Source: Burkholderiaceae bacterium
GTDB lineage: Bacteria > Pseudomonadota > Gammaproteobacteria > Burkholderiales > Burkholderiaceae_C
NCBI GenBank assembly: GCA_028685665.1
Contig: JAQUDN010000007.1
Coordinates: 1 to 43,083, forward strand
DNA length: 43,083 nt
Direction of reading: 5' to 3'
Shown: piece by piece, positions 29,783-39,476 of the stretch
Layout: each line of letters opens with the position of its first letter
Numbering within the stretch: the first letter of the stretch is position 1
Translations under genes and position numbers: made by a program
Notes under the pieces: model-generated
The model's database searches: none
Told to the model about the DNA's origin: nothing
The model's input: only the letters and a program-made list of their open reading frames with translations

Positions 29783-30169
29783 GTGACCACAGCCCTTCGT
29801 TTCCTGATCGTTGACGACTTCTCCACCATGCGGCGCATTGTCCGCAACCTGCTCAAAGAGAGCGGATTCGCGGACGCCGATGAGGCAGAAGATGGCGTGG
29901 CGGCATTGAACAAGTTGCGTAACAGCAAGTTCGACTTTGTTGTCACTGACATCAATATGCCGAATATGAACGGCTTTCAGTTGCTGGCAGAAATCAAAAA
30001 AGATGAAAAGCTCAAGCACCTCCCCGTCCTGATGGTGACGGCAGAAGCGCGCAAAGAAGACATCGTGGCCGCCGCCCAAGGTGGGGCTGCGGGCTATATT
30101 GTCAAACCATTCACCAAAGCGACTTTGGAAGAAAAGGTCACACTGATCCTCAAGAAAATGGGTTTGTGA
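29783..30169 (+). CDS. cheY: Chemotaxis response regulator CheY (flagellar operon copy)
   Basis: [59 protein letters not shown] start. Confidence 0.97.
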   Translation: MTTALRFLIVDDFSTMRRIVRNLLKESGFADADEAEDGVAALNKLRNSKFDFVVTDINMPNMNGFQLLAEIKKDEKLKHLPVLMVTAEARKEDIVAAAQGGAAGYIVKPFTKATLEEKVTLILKKMGL

Positions 30170-30173
30170 CACC

Positions 30174-30794
30174 ATGCAAACACCTGACAAACACCCCACG
30201 GAACCCGCTGATGTTCATCACAAGATCGGCCAACTGACCCGTCAGCTGCACGACTCCCTCAACGAGTTGGGTTATGCAGAGAAGCTGCGCGGCTCCATGG
30301 GTGAATTGCCAGACGCACAAAGCCGCCTGTCCTACATCGCACGGCTGACCGGAGAAGCTGCCGAAAAGGTGCTGACCCGCGTGGAGCAAGCCAAGGCCCA
30401 GCAAGACCAGTTGGCCCTGGAGACGCAGCGGGTCAAAACCTCTCTCGTGAAGGACCCTGTGGCCGCCGTTGCCAAGGGCGAGATCATGAATTACCTCTCG
30501 GACGTGGAGGCAGCCACCCAAGAGGCCGATGTCCATCTGACCGAAATCATGATGGCGCAAGACTTCCATGACCTGACCGGGCAGGTCATTGCACGGGTGG
30601 TCAGTCTGGCGGCCACCATCGAAGAGCAGTTGGTGCAGTTGCTCATCCAAACGGCTCCTCCAGCCGCCCAGGTGCCCGCCCCAGAGGCTCCGCGCCCCCA
30701 TCTGGCAGGGCCGGTGGTCGATCCGGAACACACACCGGACATCGTCACCAACCAGTCCCAGGTGGACGATCTGCTGGCCAGCCTCGGGTTTTAA
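30174..30794 (+). CDS. cheZ: CheY-P phosphatase CheZ
   Basis: TEIMMAQDFHDLTGQVIARVV active-site helix; C-terminal CheY-binding peptide VDDLLASLGF. Confidence 0.97.
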   Translation: MQTPDKHPTEPADVHHKIGQLTRQLHDSLNELGYAEKLRGSMGELPDAQSRLSYIARLTGEAAEKVLTRVEQAKAQQDQLALETQRVKTSLVKDPVAAVAKGEIMNYLSDVEAATQEADVHLTEIMMAQDFHDLTGQVIARVVSLAATIEEQLVQLLIQTAPPAAQVPAPEAPRPHLAGPVVDPEHTPDIVTNQSQVDDLLASLGF

Positions 30795-30892
30795 GCGCCT
30801 CTCCTCGAAAAGAGACCTGCGAAGCCCGCTTATTGGTCTTTAGATTTCTGCGGTGCTGACGACAATGGCACGACACCCGTTGTCATGCCGCC

Positions 30893-32047
30893 ATGGACTC
30901 AAGCCAAGAAAAAAGCCTCCCAGCTTCCGAGCGCAAGCTGCAGAAGGCGCGCGAGGATGGCCAGGGGGCACGTTCCAAAGACCTCTCGCACATTGCGATC
31001 CTGGGCGCGGGTGCTGCCAGCATGCTGGCGCTCGCACCGAACCTGATCGACCGCATGCAACTGGCTTTGAGCCAACAATTGGCTTTTAACGCGGCCACGG
31101 TAATGTCACCAGGCAGCATGCTCGACCGGCTGCAGGACATGGTGGTCATTGGCGTTGTGGTGAGTACAGTCTTCGCCCTTCTGACGGGAGGGGCCGCCTT
31201 GCTGAGTGCCATCGGCGCAGGCGGATGGATTTTCAGCCTGAAGCCCATCACCCCCCAGTTCAACCGCCTGAACCCGATCACAGGGGTCAGCAACCTGTTC
31301 TCCAAGCAGCAGATGACCAACGTAGCGAAGATGGTGCTGATGACCGCCATCCTCACGGCCGTCGCCTGGAAATACATGGATGGCAGCACGGAACAGGTCG
31401 CCATGCTCGTCCTCCAGCCCTCTCCGCTGGCCCTGCGGCATGTGGCCCAGTGGCTCACCTCGGGGCTGGGACTGCTTTTGCTGGTGGTCTTCCTGGCGGC
31501 GCTGATCGATGTGCCTTTGCAGGCCTTCTTTTTCAAGTCGCGCCTCAAAATGTCGCACGAAGAAGTCAAGCAAGAGCATAAGGAATCTGACGGCAACCCC
31601 CATACCAAAGGACGCATGCGCCAGCGCCAACGCGAGATGGCAGACCGCGCCAGCGTGGGAGCTGTGCCCAAGGCAGACTTTGTCGTGATGAATCCCACCC
31701 ACTATGCCGTGGCACTGAAATACGACGACAAAACCATGAATGCACCCGAGGTGATTGCCCGGGGGACCGATCTGATCGCCTTCACCATCCGCGATGTGGC
31801 TTCCAAGCACAACATCCCGGTCTTGCAGTCGCCCATGCTGGCACGGGCCCTGTACGCCCATGCGGAACTGGACCAGCCCATCCCCGCCACGCTTTACACC
31901 GCAGTGGCACAAGTGCTGGCCTATGTTTACCGGCTCAAGGCGGCCCTGCGAGGCGAAGGCAAGATGCCCGAGACCCTGGTGGATCCTTACGTCCCTCCTG
32001 AACTCGATCCTCTGAACCGATTCACGACGCCGGAGGTCACCCCATGA
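30893..32047 (+). CDS. flhB: Flagellar export switch protein FlhB
   Basis: EKSLPASERKLQKAREDGQGARSKDL; NPTH autocleavage motif (VVMNPTHYAVALKYD). Confidence 0.97.
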   Translation: MDSSQEKSLPASERKLQKAREDGQGARSKDLSHIAILGAGAASMLALAPNLIDRMQLALSQQLAFNAATVMSPGSMLDRLQDMVVIGVVVSTVFALLTGGAALLSAIGAGGWIFSLKPITPQFNRLNPITGVSNLFSKQQMTNVAKMVLMTAILTAVAWKYMDGSTEQVAMLVLQPSPLALRHVAQWLTSGLGLLLLVVFLAALIDVPLQAFFFKSRLKMSHEEVKQEHKESDGNPHTKGRMRQRQREMADRASVGAVPKADFVVMNPTHYAVALKYDDKTMNAPEVIARGTDLIAFTIRDVASKHNIPVLQSPMLARALYAHAELDQPIPATLYTAVAQVLAYVYRLKAALRGEGKMPETLVDPYVPPELDPLNRFTTPEVTP

Positions 32048-34128
32048 AAGCGTTTTTGAAAGGGCTCCAGCAGTGGACTGGCGGCCACTCGGCCGCCCTG
32101 CAGGGCATGTCTGCCCCCTTGCTGGTGGTCGCCATCCTGGGCTTGATGGTGCTGCCCATTCCGGCGTGGCTGCTGGACGCTTTTTTCACGCTGAATATCG
32201 CGGTCGCACTAATGGTGATGATGGTGGCCGCCTACATGGTCCGCCCTCTGGACTTTGCGGCTTTTCCCTCCGTCCTTCTGCTGACCACCTTGATGCGCCT
32301 ATCGCTCAACGTGGCATCCACCCGGGTGGTGTTGCTGGAAGGCCACCAGGGTCCAGGCGCTGCAGGGGCCGTGATCGAGGCATTTGGCCACTTTCTGATC
32401 GGTGGCAATTTTGCGGTGGGCCTGATCGTTTTCGCCATCCTGGTGGTGATCAATTTCGTGGTGGTGACCAAGGGTGCCGAGCGCATTGCGGAGGTCTCGG
32501 CCCGTTTTACGCTGGATGCCATGCCTGGCAAACAGATGGCCGTCGATGCCGACCTCAATGCGGGCCTGATCGACGAAAAGGAAGCCAAGCGCCGCCGCGC
32601 AGAAGTGGGTGAAGAAGCCAACTTCTTTGGCTCGATGGACGGCGCATCCAAGTTTGTCCGTGGCGATGCGGTCGCCGGCATTCTGATCTTGCTCATCAAT
32701 ATCGTGGGTGGCTTCACCATCGGCATGGTGCAGCACGGCCTGTCAGCGGCACAGGCCGCCGACAGCTACATCCTGCTGGCGATTGGCGATGCCCTCGTCG
32801 CCCAGATTCCTGGCCTGCTGATTTCGGTCGCTGCCGCAATGGTGGTTTCACGCGTCGGCAAGGAAGAGGACATGGGACGCCAGATCGTCCAGCAATTGTT
32901 CATGTCACCGCGCGTGCTGGGCGTGACCGCAGGCATTTTGCTGATGCTGGGCCTGATTCCAGGCATGCCCCATGTGGTGTTCCTGTCCATGGGCACCCTG
33001 CTGGGTTACGGCGCATGGGTTCTGCATGAACGCCAAAAAGTTCCGCCAGAGGTTGAAGCCCCGCCCGCCGTACCGACGGGCGATGGCGAAGCCACCTGGG
33101 ACGATCTGCAACCCGTGGACCTGCTGGGGCTGGAGCTGGGCTACCGCCTGATCACCCTGGTGGACAAAAGCCGCCAAGGCGACCTGCTGACCCGCATCAA
33201 GGGAGTGCGCCGCAAATTCGCCCAGGAAGTGGGGTTCCTCCCACCGGCCGTCCATGTCCGCGACAACCTGGAACTCAAGCCCAGCGGCTATCGCATCACC
33301 CTGCGCGGCGTGGTCGTGGGCGAAGGCGAAGCTTTCCCCGGCATGCACCTGGCCATCAACCCCGGTGGAATCACCACCCCCCTGATCGGCACCCCAACCA
33401 CCGACCCAGCCTTCGGACTTCCCGCCCACTGGATTGACGAACGCCAGAAGGAAGCCGCACAAATGGCGGGTTTTACTGTGGTTGATTCAGAAACCGTGAT
33501 GGCGACACATTTGTCACACTTGATGCAAGTGCAAGCCGCCAAACTCCTCAGCCGGACAGAAACCCAACAGCTGGTGGAACACGTGGCCAAACTGGCCCCC
33601 AAACTCATCGAAGAAGTCGTACCCAAAATGGTCTCCATCGCAACGTTCCAGAAAGTCCTCCAGCTGCTGCTGGAAGAGTCTGTGCACATTCGCGACATCC
33701 GGACCATCATCGAGACCTTGGCGGAATTTGCCGGCAACATCACCGACCCGGTGGAATTGTCTCGCCGTGTGCGGATTGCCCTGTCCCCCGCCATCGTGCA
33801 GCAGATCTACGGTCCGACACGCGAACTGAACGTCATTGCCATCGAACCAGGGCTGGAGCGCCTGCTGGTCCAGGCCCTGGGGAACGCCGCGGGCCCGGCG
33901 CTCGATCCCGGTGTGGCGGATCTGCTCACACAAAAGGCTGCAGAAGTCGCACTCAAACAAGAAGAAATGGGACTGCCCGCCTGCCTGCTGGTGCCCGACT
34001 CCATCCGCAACGCCATCGCCCGACTGGTGCGCCGCGTAGCGCCCCGGCTGCAGGTGCTGGCACACAGTGAAATTCCTGAGACCCATACCATTCGCATCGG
34101 TCCGATCTTGAAAGGGGCCTCCGCATGA
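32044..34128 (+). CDS. flhA: Flagellar export protein FlhA
   Basis: Multi-TM N-terminus, FPSVLLLTTLMRLSLNVASTRVVL, VTKGAERIAEVSARFTLDAMPGKQMAVDADLNAGLIDEKEAKRRR. Confidence 0.98.
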   Translation: MKAFLKGLQQWTGGHSAALQGMSAPLLVVAILGLMVLPIPAWLLDAFFTLNIAVALMVMMVAAYMVRPLDFAAFPSVLLLTTLMRLSLNVASTRVVLLEGHQGPGAAGAVIEAFGHFLIGGNFAVGLIVFAILVVINFVVVTKGAERIAEVSARFTLDAMPGKQMAVDADLNAGLIDEKEAKRRRAEVGEEANFFGSMDGASKFVRGDAVAGILILLINIVGGFTIGMVQHGLSAAQAADSYILLAIGDALVAQIPGLLISVAAAMVVSRVGKEEDMGRQIVQQLFMSPRVLGVTAGILLMLGLIPGMPHVVFLSMGTLLGYGAWVLHERQKVPPEVEAPPAVPTGDGEATWDDLQPVDLLGLELGYRLITLVDKSRQGDLLTRIKGVRRKFAQEVGFLPPAVHVRDNLELKPSGYRITLRGVVVGEGEAFPGMHLAINPGGITTPLIGTPTTDPAFGLPAHWIDERQKEAAQMAGFTVVDSETVMATHLSHLMQVQAAKLLSRTETQQLVEHVAKLAPKLIEEVVPKMVSIATFQKVLQLLLEESVHIRDIRTIIETLAEFAGNITDPVELSRRVRIALSPAIVQQIYGPTRELNVIAIEPGLERLLVQALGNAAGPALDPGVADLLTQKAAEVALKQEEMGLPACLLVPDSIRNAIARLVRRVAPRLQVLAHSEIPETHTIRIGPILKGASA

Positions 34129-35621
34129 ACATCAAACGCTTTCACGCCGCCACATCCCGGGAAGCCCTGGCCAAAGCGCGCATGGCATTTGGCGAAGGCA
34201 CCCTGATCCTGTCGAACCGTCCCACGGCCAATGGCGTGGAAGTCATGGCCACGGCCGAGGACAACCTTTCGACCCTCGAACAAGCCAGTGCGGCGCCCGC
34301 CCCCCTCAAAGCCCCCTTGGGCATGGCGGCTCCACGGCCGCAGCGCATGGCCCCCCCGACCGCAGCCCAGCGCAATCCGGTCGAGGAAGACACCGAGAAG
34401 CTGGCCATGAGCACGCTCTCGTTCCAGGATTACGTGCGGGAACGGATGCTGCGGCGCCGGCACGATGCCTTGAGCAACACGGCCGATACGCCCACCCTGG
34501 CCGATTTGAGCCGCGAACGCGAAATCGAGCGCGAGCGGGACCGCATGCCCGCCCCCGCACAGGTGATGCGCCACAACCCGGTGCGCAGCATGCCGATGGA
34601 GATCGCGCCAGAACAACCCCCGGTGCGCAAGCGCCAGGAAGCCCTGGTCCCCGCCTCCGCGCCCCTTGTGAGCCCCCAAAATCTCATCGGTGAACTGCAA
34701 GCCGTCAAGGATCTGATCGAAGACCGCTTCAACACCCTGACATGGCTGGGACAAGCGCGCCAGAATCCAATCCAGTCGAACCTGATGCTCAAGCTCATCC
34801 GGGCGGGGTACTCCCCCGCGCTGGCGCGAGCCATCCTGGAACGACTGCCCGAAGACCTGTCCGCCGGTGATGCCGTGCGCTGGCTGATGGAGGTTCTGGA
34901 ACGCAACCTTCGCACCGCCGCCCATCTCCCCCCCCTCTACGAGGAAGGTGGCATCTTTGCCCTGGTGGGCTCGACCGGCGTCGGCAAAACCACGACCACA
35001 GCCAAACTGGCCGCCCTGTGCGCCCGCACCTACGGGGCGGGCAGCGTAGGCCTGATCACCCTTGACACCTACCGCGTCGGCGCGCACGAGCAACTGCGAA
35101 CTTATGGGCGCATGCTGGGCATCGTGGCGCATCTGGCCCATGACCGGGCGGCACTGCAAGACCTGCTGGGCCTGCTCAGCAACAAAAAAATGGTGTTGAT
35201 CGACACCACAGGGGTGGCACCACGCGACCCACGCAAACGCGACATGCTCGATGTCCTGGAACTGCCCAACGTCAAGCGACTGCTGGTGCTCAATGCAGGT
35301 TGCCATGGCGATACCCTCGACGACACCCTGACGGCCTTCAAGACCACGGGTTCGCAACAAGCCATCCTGTCCAAGGTGGATGAAGCCGTCAAACTGGGGC
35401 CCGCCATTGATGCACTGATTCGCCACCAGATGGTGCTGCGTGGCATCACGAACGGACAACGCGTGCCGGAAGACTGGGAAACAGCGGCAGCCAACCCCTT
35501 GATCAGCGCCTCGATGCGCGCGCCTGTGCGCTCGGCATTCGACCCCAAGGTGGGCGATCTGAACTTCTTCTTCTCACATGCGCCCGACACCCTGGGCGAG
35601 CGGGGGCTGGTCGATGCTTGA
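34125..35621 (+). CDS. flhF: SRP-type GTPase FlhF
   Basis: N-terminal FHAATSREALAKARMAFGEGTLILSNR; GTPase ALVGSTGVGKTTTTAKLAA, LITLDTYRVGAHEQL, LSKVDEAVKLG. Confidence 0.95.
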   Translation: MNIKRFHAATSREALAKARMAFGEGTLILSNRPTANGVEVMATAEDNLSTLEQASAAPAPLKAPLGMAAPRPQRMAPPTAAQRNPVEEDTEKLAMSTLSFQDYVRERMLRRRHDALSNTADTPTLADLSREREIERERDRMPAPAQVMRHNPVRSMPMEIAPEQPPVRKRQEALVPASAPLVSPQNLIGELQAVKDLIEDRFNTLTWLGQARQNPIQSNLMLKLIRAGYSPALARAILERLPEDLSAGDAVRWLMEVLERNLRTAAHLPPLYEEGGIFALVGSTGVGKTTTTAKLAALCARTYGAGSVGLITLDTYRVGAHEQLRTYGRMLGIVAHLAHDRAALQDLLGLLSNKKMVLIDTTGVAPRDPRKRDMLDVLELPNVKRLLVLNAGCHGDTLDDTLTAFKTTGSQQAILSKVDEAVKLGPAIDALIRHQMVLRGITNGQRVPEDWETAAANPLISASMRAPVRSAFDPKVGDLNFFFSHAPDTLGERGLVDA

Positions 35622-36402
35622 AAGCTGGTTCCACCAAGGTGCCAGCCTGCACAGCTGCATGCCGCAATCGCAGCTGCGTGTGCTGGCGGCCGTCAGCCAG
35701 GAACATACCTCCGGCGGCATCGAAACGATCTGGCAGATCTGTGCCAACCTGCAAAAAATGGGCTACCCGGTGGTGGTCCTGGATGGCTCTGCCCCGGAAA
35801 CCCCCCACACACCCGGACTCCAGCACCTTCTGCAACAAGCCCCTTGGCGCGACGAAGGAGGACTCGATCTGGGCGTGATCGCATCCTCCTTGGCGGTGAT
35901 TCCGGCCTTCCATGGCTTACAACAGCTGGCCCAACTGGCGCAAACAGCCCCCCAGCCCCCGCTGGAACGGCTATTGCCTTACTTTCGGGCCTACGGTCTT
36001 TTGGTGCTTCACGCCTCGGCAGACCTGCTGGGCGAACTCTTGACCCACACGCACACGGCACCGCTGGTCGTGATGGACAGCAATCCGGCCGGAGTTCTCA
36101 AAAGCTACCAGAGCTGCAAACAGATCGCGCTCACTGCCGGGCTTTCCTGCCTGGTGGCTGCACGGATCGACGGCCAGGGCGCAGGGCCTCTGCACCGGGC
36201 CCAGGTGGCACTCGAAACCCTGGAGCAATGCGCGGACCGCCATCTGGGCGGACACATCAAAACCACCACGATTCAGGCCAGCCAAGCCCAGGATCTGCAA
36301 CGTCTGGCGCTACAGTTTTTAGAGAATGCAGGCAGCATAGGGGCATCGATGACATCGACGCCATGGGCGAGCACAATGGGGCATTCTGTCCGGAGTCACT
36401 AA
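35614..36402 (+). CDS. FlhG/MinD-like protein with degenerate P-loop
   Basis: Overlaps flhF 3' end; VLAAVSQEHTSGGIETIWQICANLQKMGYPVVVLDGSA lines up with the FlhG Walker A region but lacks KGGVGKT. Confidence 0.7.
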   Translation: MLESWFHQGASLHSCMPQSQLRVLAAVSQEHTSGGIETIWQICANLQKMGYPVVVLDGSAPETPHTPGLQHLLQQAPWRDEGGLDLGVIASSLAVIPAFHGLQQLAQLAQTAPQPPLERLLPYFRAYGLLVLHASADLLGELLTHTHTAPLVVMDSNPAGVLKSYQSCKQIALTAGLSCLVAARIDGQGAGPLHRAQVALETLEQCADRHLGGHIKTTTIQASQAQDLQRLALQFLENAGSIGASMTSTPWASTMGHSVRSH

Positions 36403-36407
36403 TTTTG

Positions 36408-37124
36408 ATGTACACCGCCAAAGGCCAGCTCGATCGGAATGCGCTGATCCGCCAGCATGTACCGCTGGTTCGACGGATTGCGCACCACATGATTGCCAAG
36501 CTGCCCCCGAATGTGGAGCTGGACGATCTGATCCAGGTCGGCATGATGGGCCTGGCTGAAGCCCTTTCACGCTACGAACCCACCCAAGGGGTCCAGTTTG
36601 AAACCTTTGCCACCCAACGCATTCGTGGCGCCATGCTCGACGAGCTGCGCGAAGGCGACTGGATGTCCCGCAGTTCACGCAAAAGCCAGAAAGACATTGA
36701 ACAAGCCGTCAACCGCCTGGAACAGAAACTAGGACGCAGCCCCCTGGAATCTGAAATTGCCCAAGAAATGGGCCTGGACCTGGACGCCTACCAAAGCCTG
36801 TTGGGCAAAGTGCGCGGCACCCAGCTGGTGTACCTGGAGGACATGGGGCACGGCAGCGAGGATGAAGACAGTTTTCTGGATCGGCATGTCTCCGACACCG
36901 ATGCCGACCCCGTGGAGTTGCTGCGTGACAACCGCCTGCGCTCCGCCTTGGTCAAGGCCATCCAGAATCTCCCGGAACGCGAACAGCACATCATGAGCAT
37001 GTACTACGAAATGGACATGAACCTCAAGGAAATTGCAGCGGTTCTGGGCGTCACCGAGTCACGGGTCTGCCAACTGCACAGCCAGTCGATTGCCCGGTTG
37101 CGGGCCAAGATGCGTACACACTGA
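36408..37124 (+). CDS. fliA: RNA polymerase sigma28 factor FliA
   Basis: HVPLVRRIAHHMIAKLPPNVELDDLIQVGMMGLAEALSRYEPTQGVQFETFATQRIRGAMLDELREGDWMSRSSRK; sigma region 4 at the C-terminus. Confidence 0.97.
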   Translation: MYTAKGQLDRNALIRQHVPLVRRIAHHMIAKLPPNVELDDLIQVGMMGLAEALSRYEPTQGVQFETFATQRIRGAMLDELREGDWMSRSSRKSQKDIEQAVNRLEQKLGRSPLESEIAQEMGLDLDAYQSLLGKVRGTQLVYLEDMGHGSEDEDSFLDRHVSDTDADPVELLRDNRLRSALVKAIQNLPEREQHIMSMYYEMDMNLKEIAAVLGVTESRVCQLHSQSIARLRAKMRTH

Positions 37125-37126
37125 AA

Positions 37127-37158
37127 ATCCATTCCCATATTGCAGTGGGAACGTGGAT
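37127..37158. terminator. Bidirectional hairpin between convergent fliA and flgN
   Basis: ATCCA-TTCCCA-TATTGCAG-TGGGAA-CG-TGGAT: 11 bp of stem with a 2-nt bulge in the gap between convergent genes. Confidence 0.55.
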
Positions 37159-37169
37159 GGCACAGCGCG

Positions 37170-37532
37170 TCAGCTGGCACCCCGGTAAATGCGGGCGGCA
37201 GCAGCACCCGACGAAGAACCCAAACCTGCGCCATAAGTCGTGGCCCCGGGTGCGGGAGGCAAGACCACCGCCACCTGGCGGTCGGTGATGGCCGACAAAC
37301 GCAGCACGCCCTCACGCTGGGCAGAGAGTGCCGATTGCACCTTGGCCAAACGCTGCTGCAAACCCGCACCCAGGGGACCCGACTGGCCGTCCATGGCCTG
37401 CGCCAGGGCGATCGCTCCTTGGCGCAATTGTTCTGTGCAGCCCTGCAGTGCGACCGGATCACCGGCAATCAACGCCGCCGAGACAGCTTCCAACTGCGTC
37501 TCCACTGCGCTCAGCGCCTGCTCCGGGAACAT
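37170..37532 (-). CDS. flgN: FlgN-like flagellar chaperone
   Basis: Small helical protein immediately downstream of flgM. Confidence 0.72.
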   Translation of the reverse strand: MFPEQALSAVETQLEAVSAALIAGDPVALQGCTEQLRQGAIALAQAMDGQSGPLGAGLQQRLAKVQSALSAQREGVLRLSAITDRQVAVVLPPAPGATTYGAGLGSSSGAAAARIYRGAS

Positions 37533-37576
37533 GGTGTAGAAAAGAGAAAGGCGAGAGGGGCCGGAGGTTCGAAGGG

Positions 37577-37906
37577 TCAGCCGGTCTGGCCTCGCCGGGA
37601 CAGAATTTCCTCGGCGCCGGACAGCAGCTTGTCGGCAATGGCTTCGGCATCGATCTTGAAAGTACCTTGCTCAATGGCCGCCTTGACGGCCTTGACACGG
37701 TTGGCATCGAAATCGCCCGTGGATCGGGCCATGCGGTCCAGGGCGCGGGCACTGTTCGAAACGGTGACGGGCACGCCGGAGGCCAGCGCCGCAGGAGCGG
37801 CACTTTTGGCAACGTCCTCTGCGGCAGGCGCAGCGGCTTTGGCCTGCCTTGCTGAGACCTGTTGCGCTAGCGCGCTCGGGAGTTCCGGTTTTTGACCAAT
37901 CTTCAT
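37577..37906 (-). CDS. flgM: Anti-sigma28 factor FlgM
   Basis: MKIGQKPELPS..., FDANRVKAVKAAIEQGTFKIDAEAIADKLLSGAEEIL (FlgM C-terminal motif). Confidence 0.94.
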   Translation of the reverse strand: MKIGQKPELPSALAQQVSARQAKAAAPAAEDVAKSAAPAALASGVPVTVSNSARALDRMARSTGDFDANRVKAVKAAIEQGTFKIDAEAIADKLLSGAEEILSRRGQTG

Positions 37907-37951
37907 CGCTCTCTCCACCACCCCGTTGGATGTGGGGCATCAGTAGCAATG

Positions 37952-37978
37952 TTTTCGACCTGTTTTCAGGCAACTTTA
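37952..37978 (-). promoter_or_regulatory. Sigma28 (FliA)-type promoter of flgMN
   Basis: Minus strand TAAAGTTG-N11-GTCGAAAA versus TAAAGTTT-N11-GCCGATAA (7/8 and 6/8, exact spacing). Confidence 0.75.
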
Positions 37979-38000
37979 GCTTTTTTTGACGCCCATAAGG

Positions 38001-38777
38001 TCACAAAGAAACCTCAATGGTTCCATTTTCGTTCACAACACCATTGATAAGCCGCCCATTATCCATACGGACGCGCACAGTCTGGCCCGGCGCGCCGGTG
38101 GTCAGGGCCTGCCCTGCCGACGTGATGGCATAACCTGGGCCTTGTGCGACCACCCGCACCTGGGCGCCCGCCCGGAACAAAGCCAGGGGACGGATCATGG
38201 ACTGCCGCAAGGCCTGGCCCGCGAGCAATTGGCGAGACGCAGTTTGACCGATCCACAGATCCGGACGGGCCAGGACGGCGGCCTGGTCATCGGCCCAGTC
38301 CACCTCGCTCTGCGTGGCATCGGCCTCCGTCAAGACCGCACCGGGGGCCACATTGCTGGTCAGGACCCAGGCGGGGCCAAAGGCCTTGATCGTCACCGGC
38401 AGGAAAACATTCCAGGCGGCCACGCCATCCAGGCAGCGCAAGCCCAGGCGCGTGCGCCCCCAGAGCCGGGCCCCGGGGGGAAGATAAGGCTCCACCCTGG
38501 CACAGGGCGCCAATTTCAAACGGGGATCGAGGTTGCCGACGCTGACTTCCATGCGCAAGGGCAGGCTTTGGGGCTGGCTGCGCGCCAGCGCATCGGTCAA
38601 CCAACGCTGCGTCAAGGCCCCCATCTCACCCGCCGGGTTGGCGGGGGCCTGCGCCCACACCGTGCTGGCAGACCCCAGCGCAGCCCACACCATCCAGGCC
38701 CCTACGGGTTTGGCCAACGCCTGGCACAGGCCAGCAAACGACCGGGAGGTCGGAAAAAAGAAAGGGGGGTGTGGCAT
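38001..38777 (-). CDS. flgA: Flagellar P-ring assembly chaperone FlgA
   Basis: Signal-like N-terminus and SAF-type C-terminus (GAVLTEADATQSEVDW...GQALRQSMIRPLALFRAGAQVRVVAQGPGYAITSAGQAL). Confidence 0.94.
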   Translation of the reverse strand: MPHPPFFFPTSRSFAGLCQALAKPVGAWMVWAALGSASTVWAQAPANPAGEMGALTQRWLTDALARSQPQSLPLRMEVSVGNLDPRLKLAPCARVEPYLPPGARLWGRTRLGLRCLDGVAAWNVFLPVTIKAFGPAWVLTSNVAPGAVLTEADATQSEVDWADDQAAVLARPDLWIGQTASRQLLAGQALRQSMIRPLALFRAGAQVRVVAQGPGYAITSAGQALTTGAPGQTVRVRMDNGRLINGVVNENGTIEVSL

Positions 38778-38987
38778 GGAGAACTCCTCGGACATGAACG
38801 GGCAGCACGACCGCACAGACCCTTTCACGCCCCGCACTTTACGCAGGATCGCCCCCGACAAACCCCTGAAATGCACACCGAACTCCACGTTCTTTCCGCT
38901 TTAGAAAACGCGCCTGCTTTTCATAATCCTTACACGCCGGCGATACCCCTGCCCCGGCGCATTGACCACCCAGGGTGCGAGGCTCCC

Positions 38988-39434
38988 ATGCTTGACAAGA
39001 TGACCGACCGGCTGGATTTTCATGGCAACGCCCTGTTGCTGCGTGCCGAACGCCAGCGCGCCATCGCCAGCAACATTGCCAACGCCGACACCCCCGGCTA
39101 TGCCGCACGCGACTTCAAGTTTTCCGACGCCTTGGCGGCCTCCACTGGCAGCAGCAAGCCGGGCACCGCCCTGCGACCGTCCGACAGCGCCTCCAGCCGC
39201 ACCGGCCTGACCGACTCCCGGCACATTCCCTTGTCCACCGTGGGCATCGGCAGCGCCAGCGGTGCCGACAAGCTCGGCTACACCGTGCAGACCCAGCCCG
39301 GGCTCGACAACAACTCCGTCGATCTCGACCGGGAACGCGCCAACTTCGTGGACAACGCCGTGCGCTACGAGGCCACTTTGCGCTTTATCAACGGCCAGTC
39401 CAAGACCATGCTCAGCGCCATCCAGGGGCAGTGA
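38988..39434 (+). CDS. flgB: Flagellar basal-body rod protein FlgB
   Basis: RAERQRAIASNIANADTPGYAARDFKFSDAL; DNNSVDLDRERANFVDNAVRYEATLRFI. Confidence 0.96.
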   Translation: MLDKMTDRLDFHGNALLLRAERQRAIASNIANADTPGYAARDFKFSDALAASTGSSKPGTALRPSDSASSRTGLTDSRHIPLSTVGIGSASGADKLGYTVQTQPGLDNNSVDLDRERANFVDNAVRYEATLRFINGQSKTMLSAIQGQ

Positions 39435-39476
39435 ACCGGGCTGTGAGCTCCTACGGTCCAGACAACGGAATCCACC

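Noticed and set aside
33807-35459. 550-aa minus-strand ORF antisense to flhA/flhF
   Set aside because: Shadow ORF in GC-rich coding DNA; both plus-strand genes are unambiguous and the antisense product resembles no recognisable family.
35844-36407. N-terminal extension of the fliA ORF into the flhG-like gene
   Set aside because: Out-of-frame overlap with the flhG-like CDS; FliA homology begins at the ATG at 36408.
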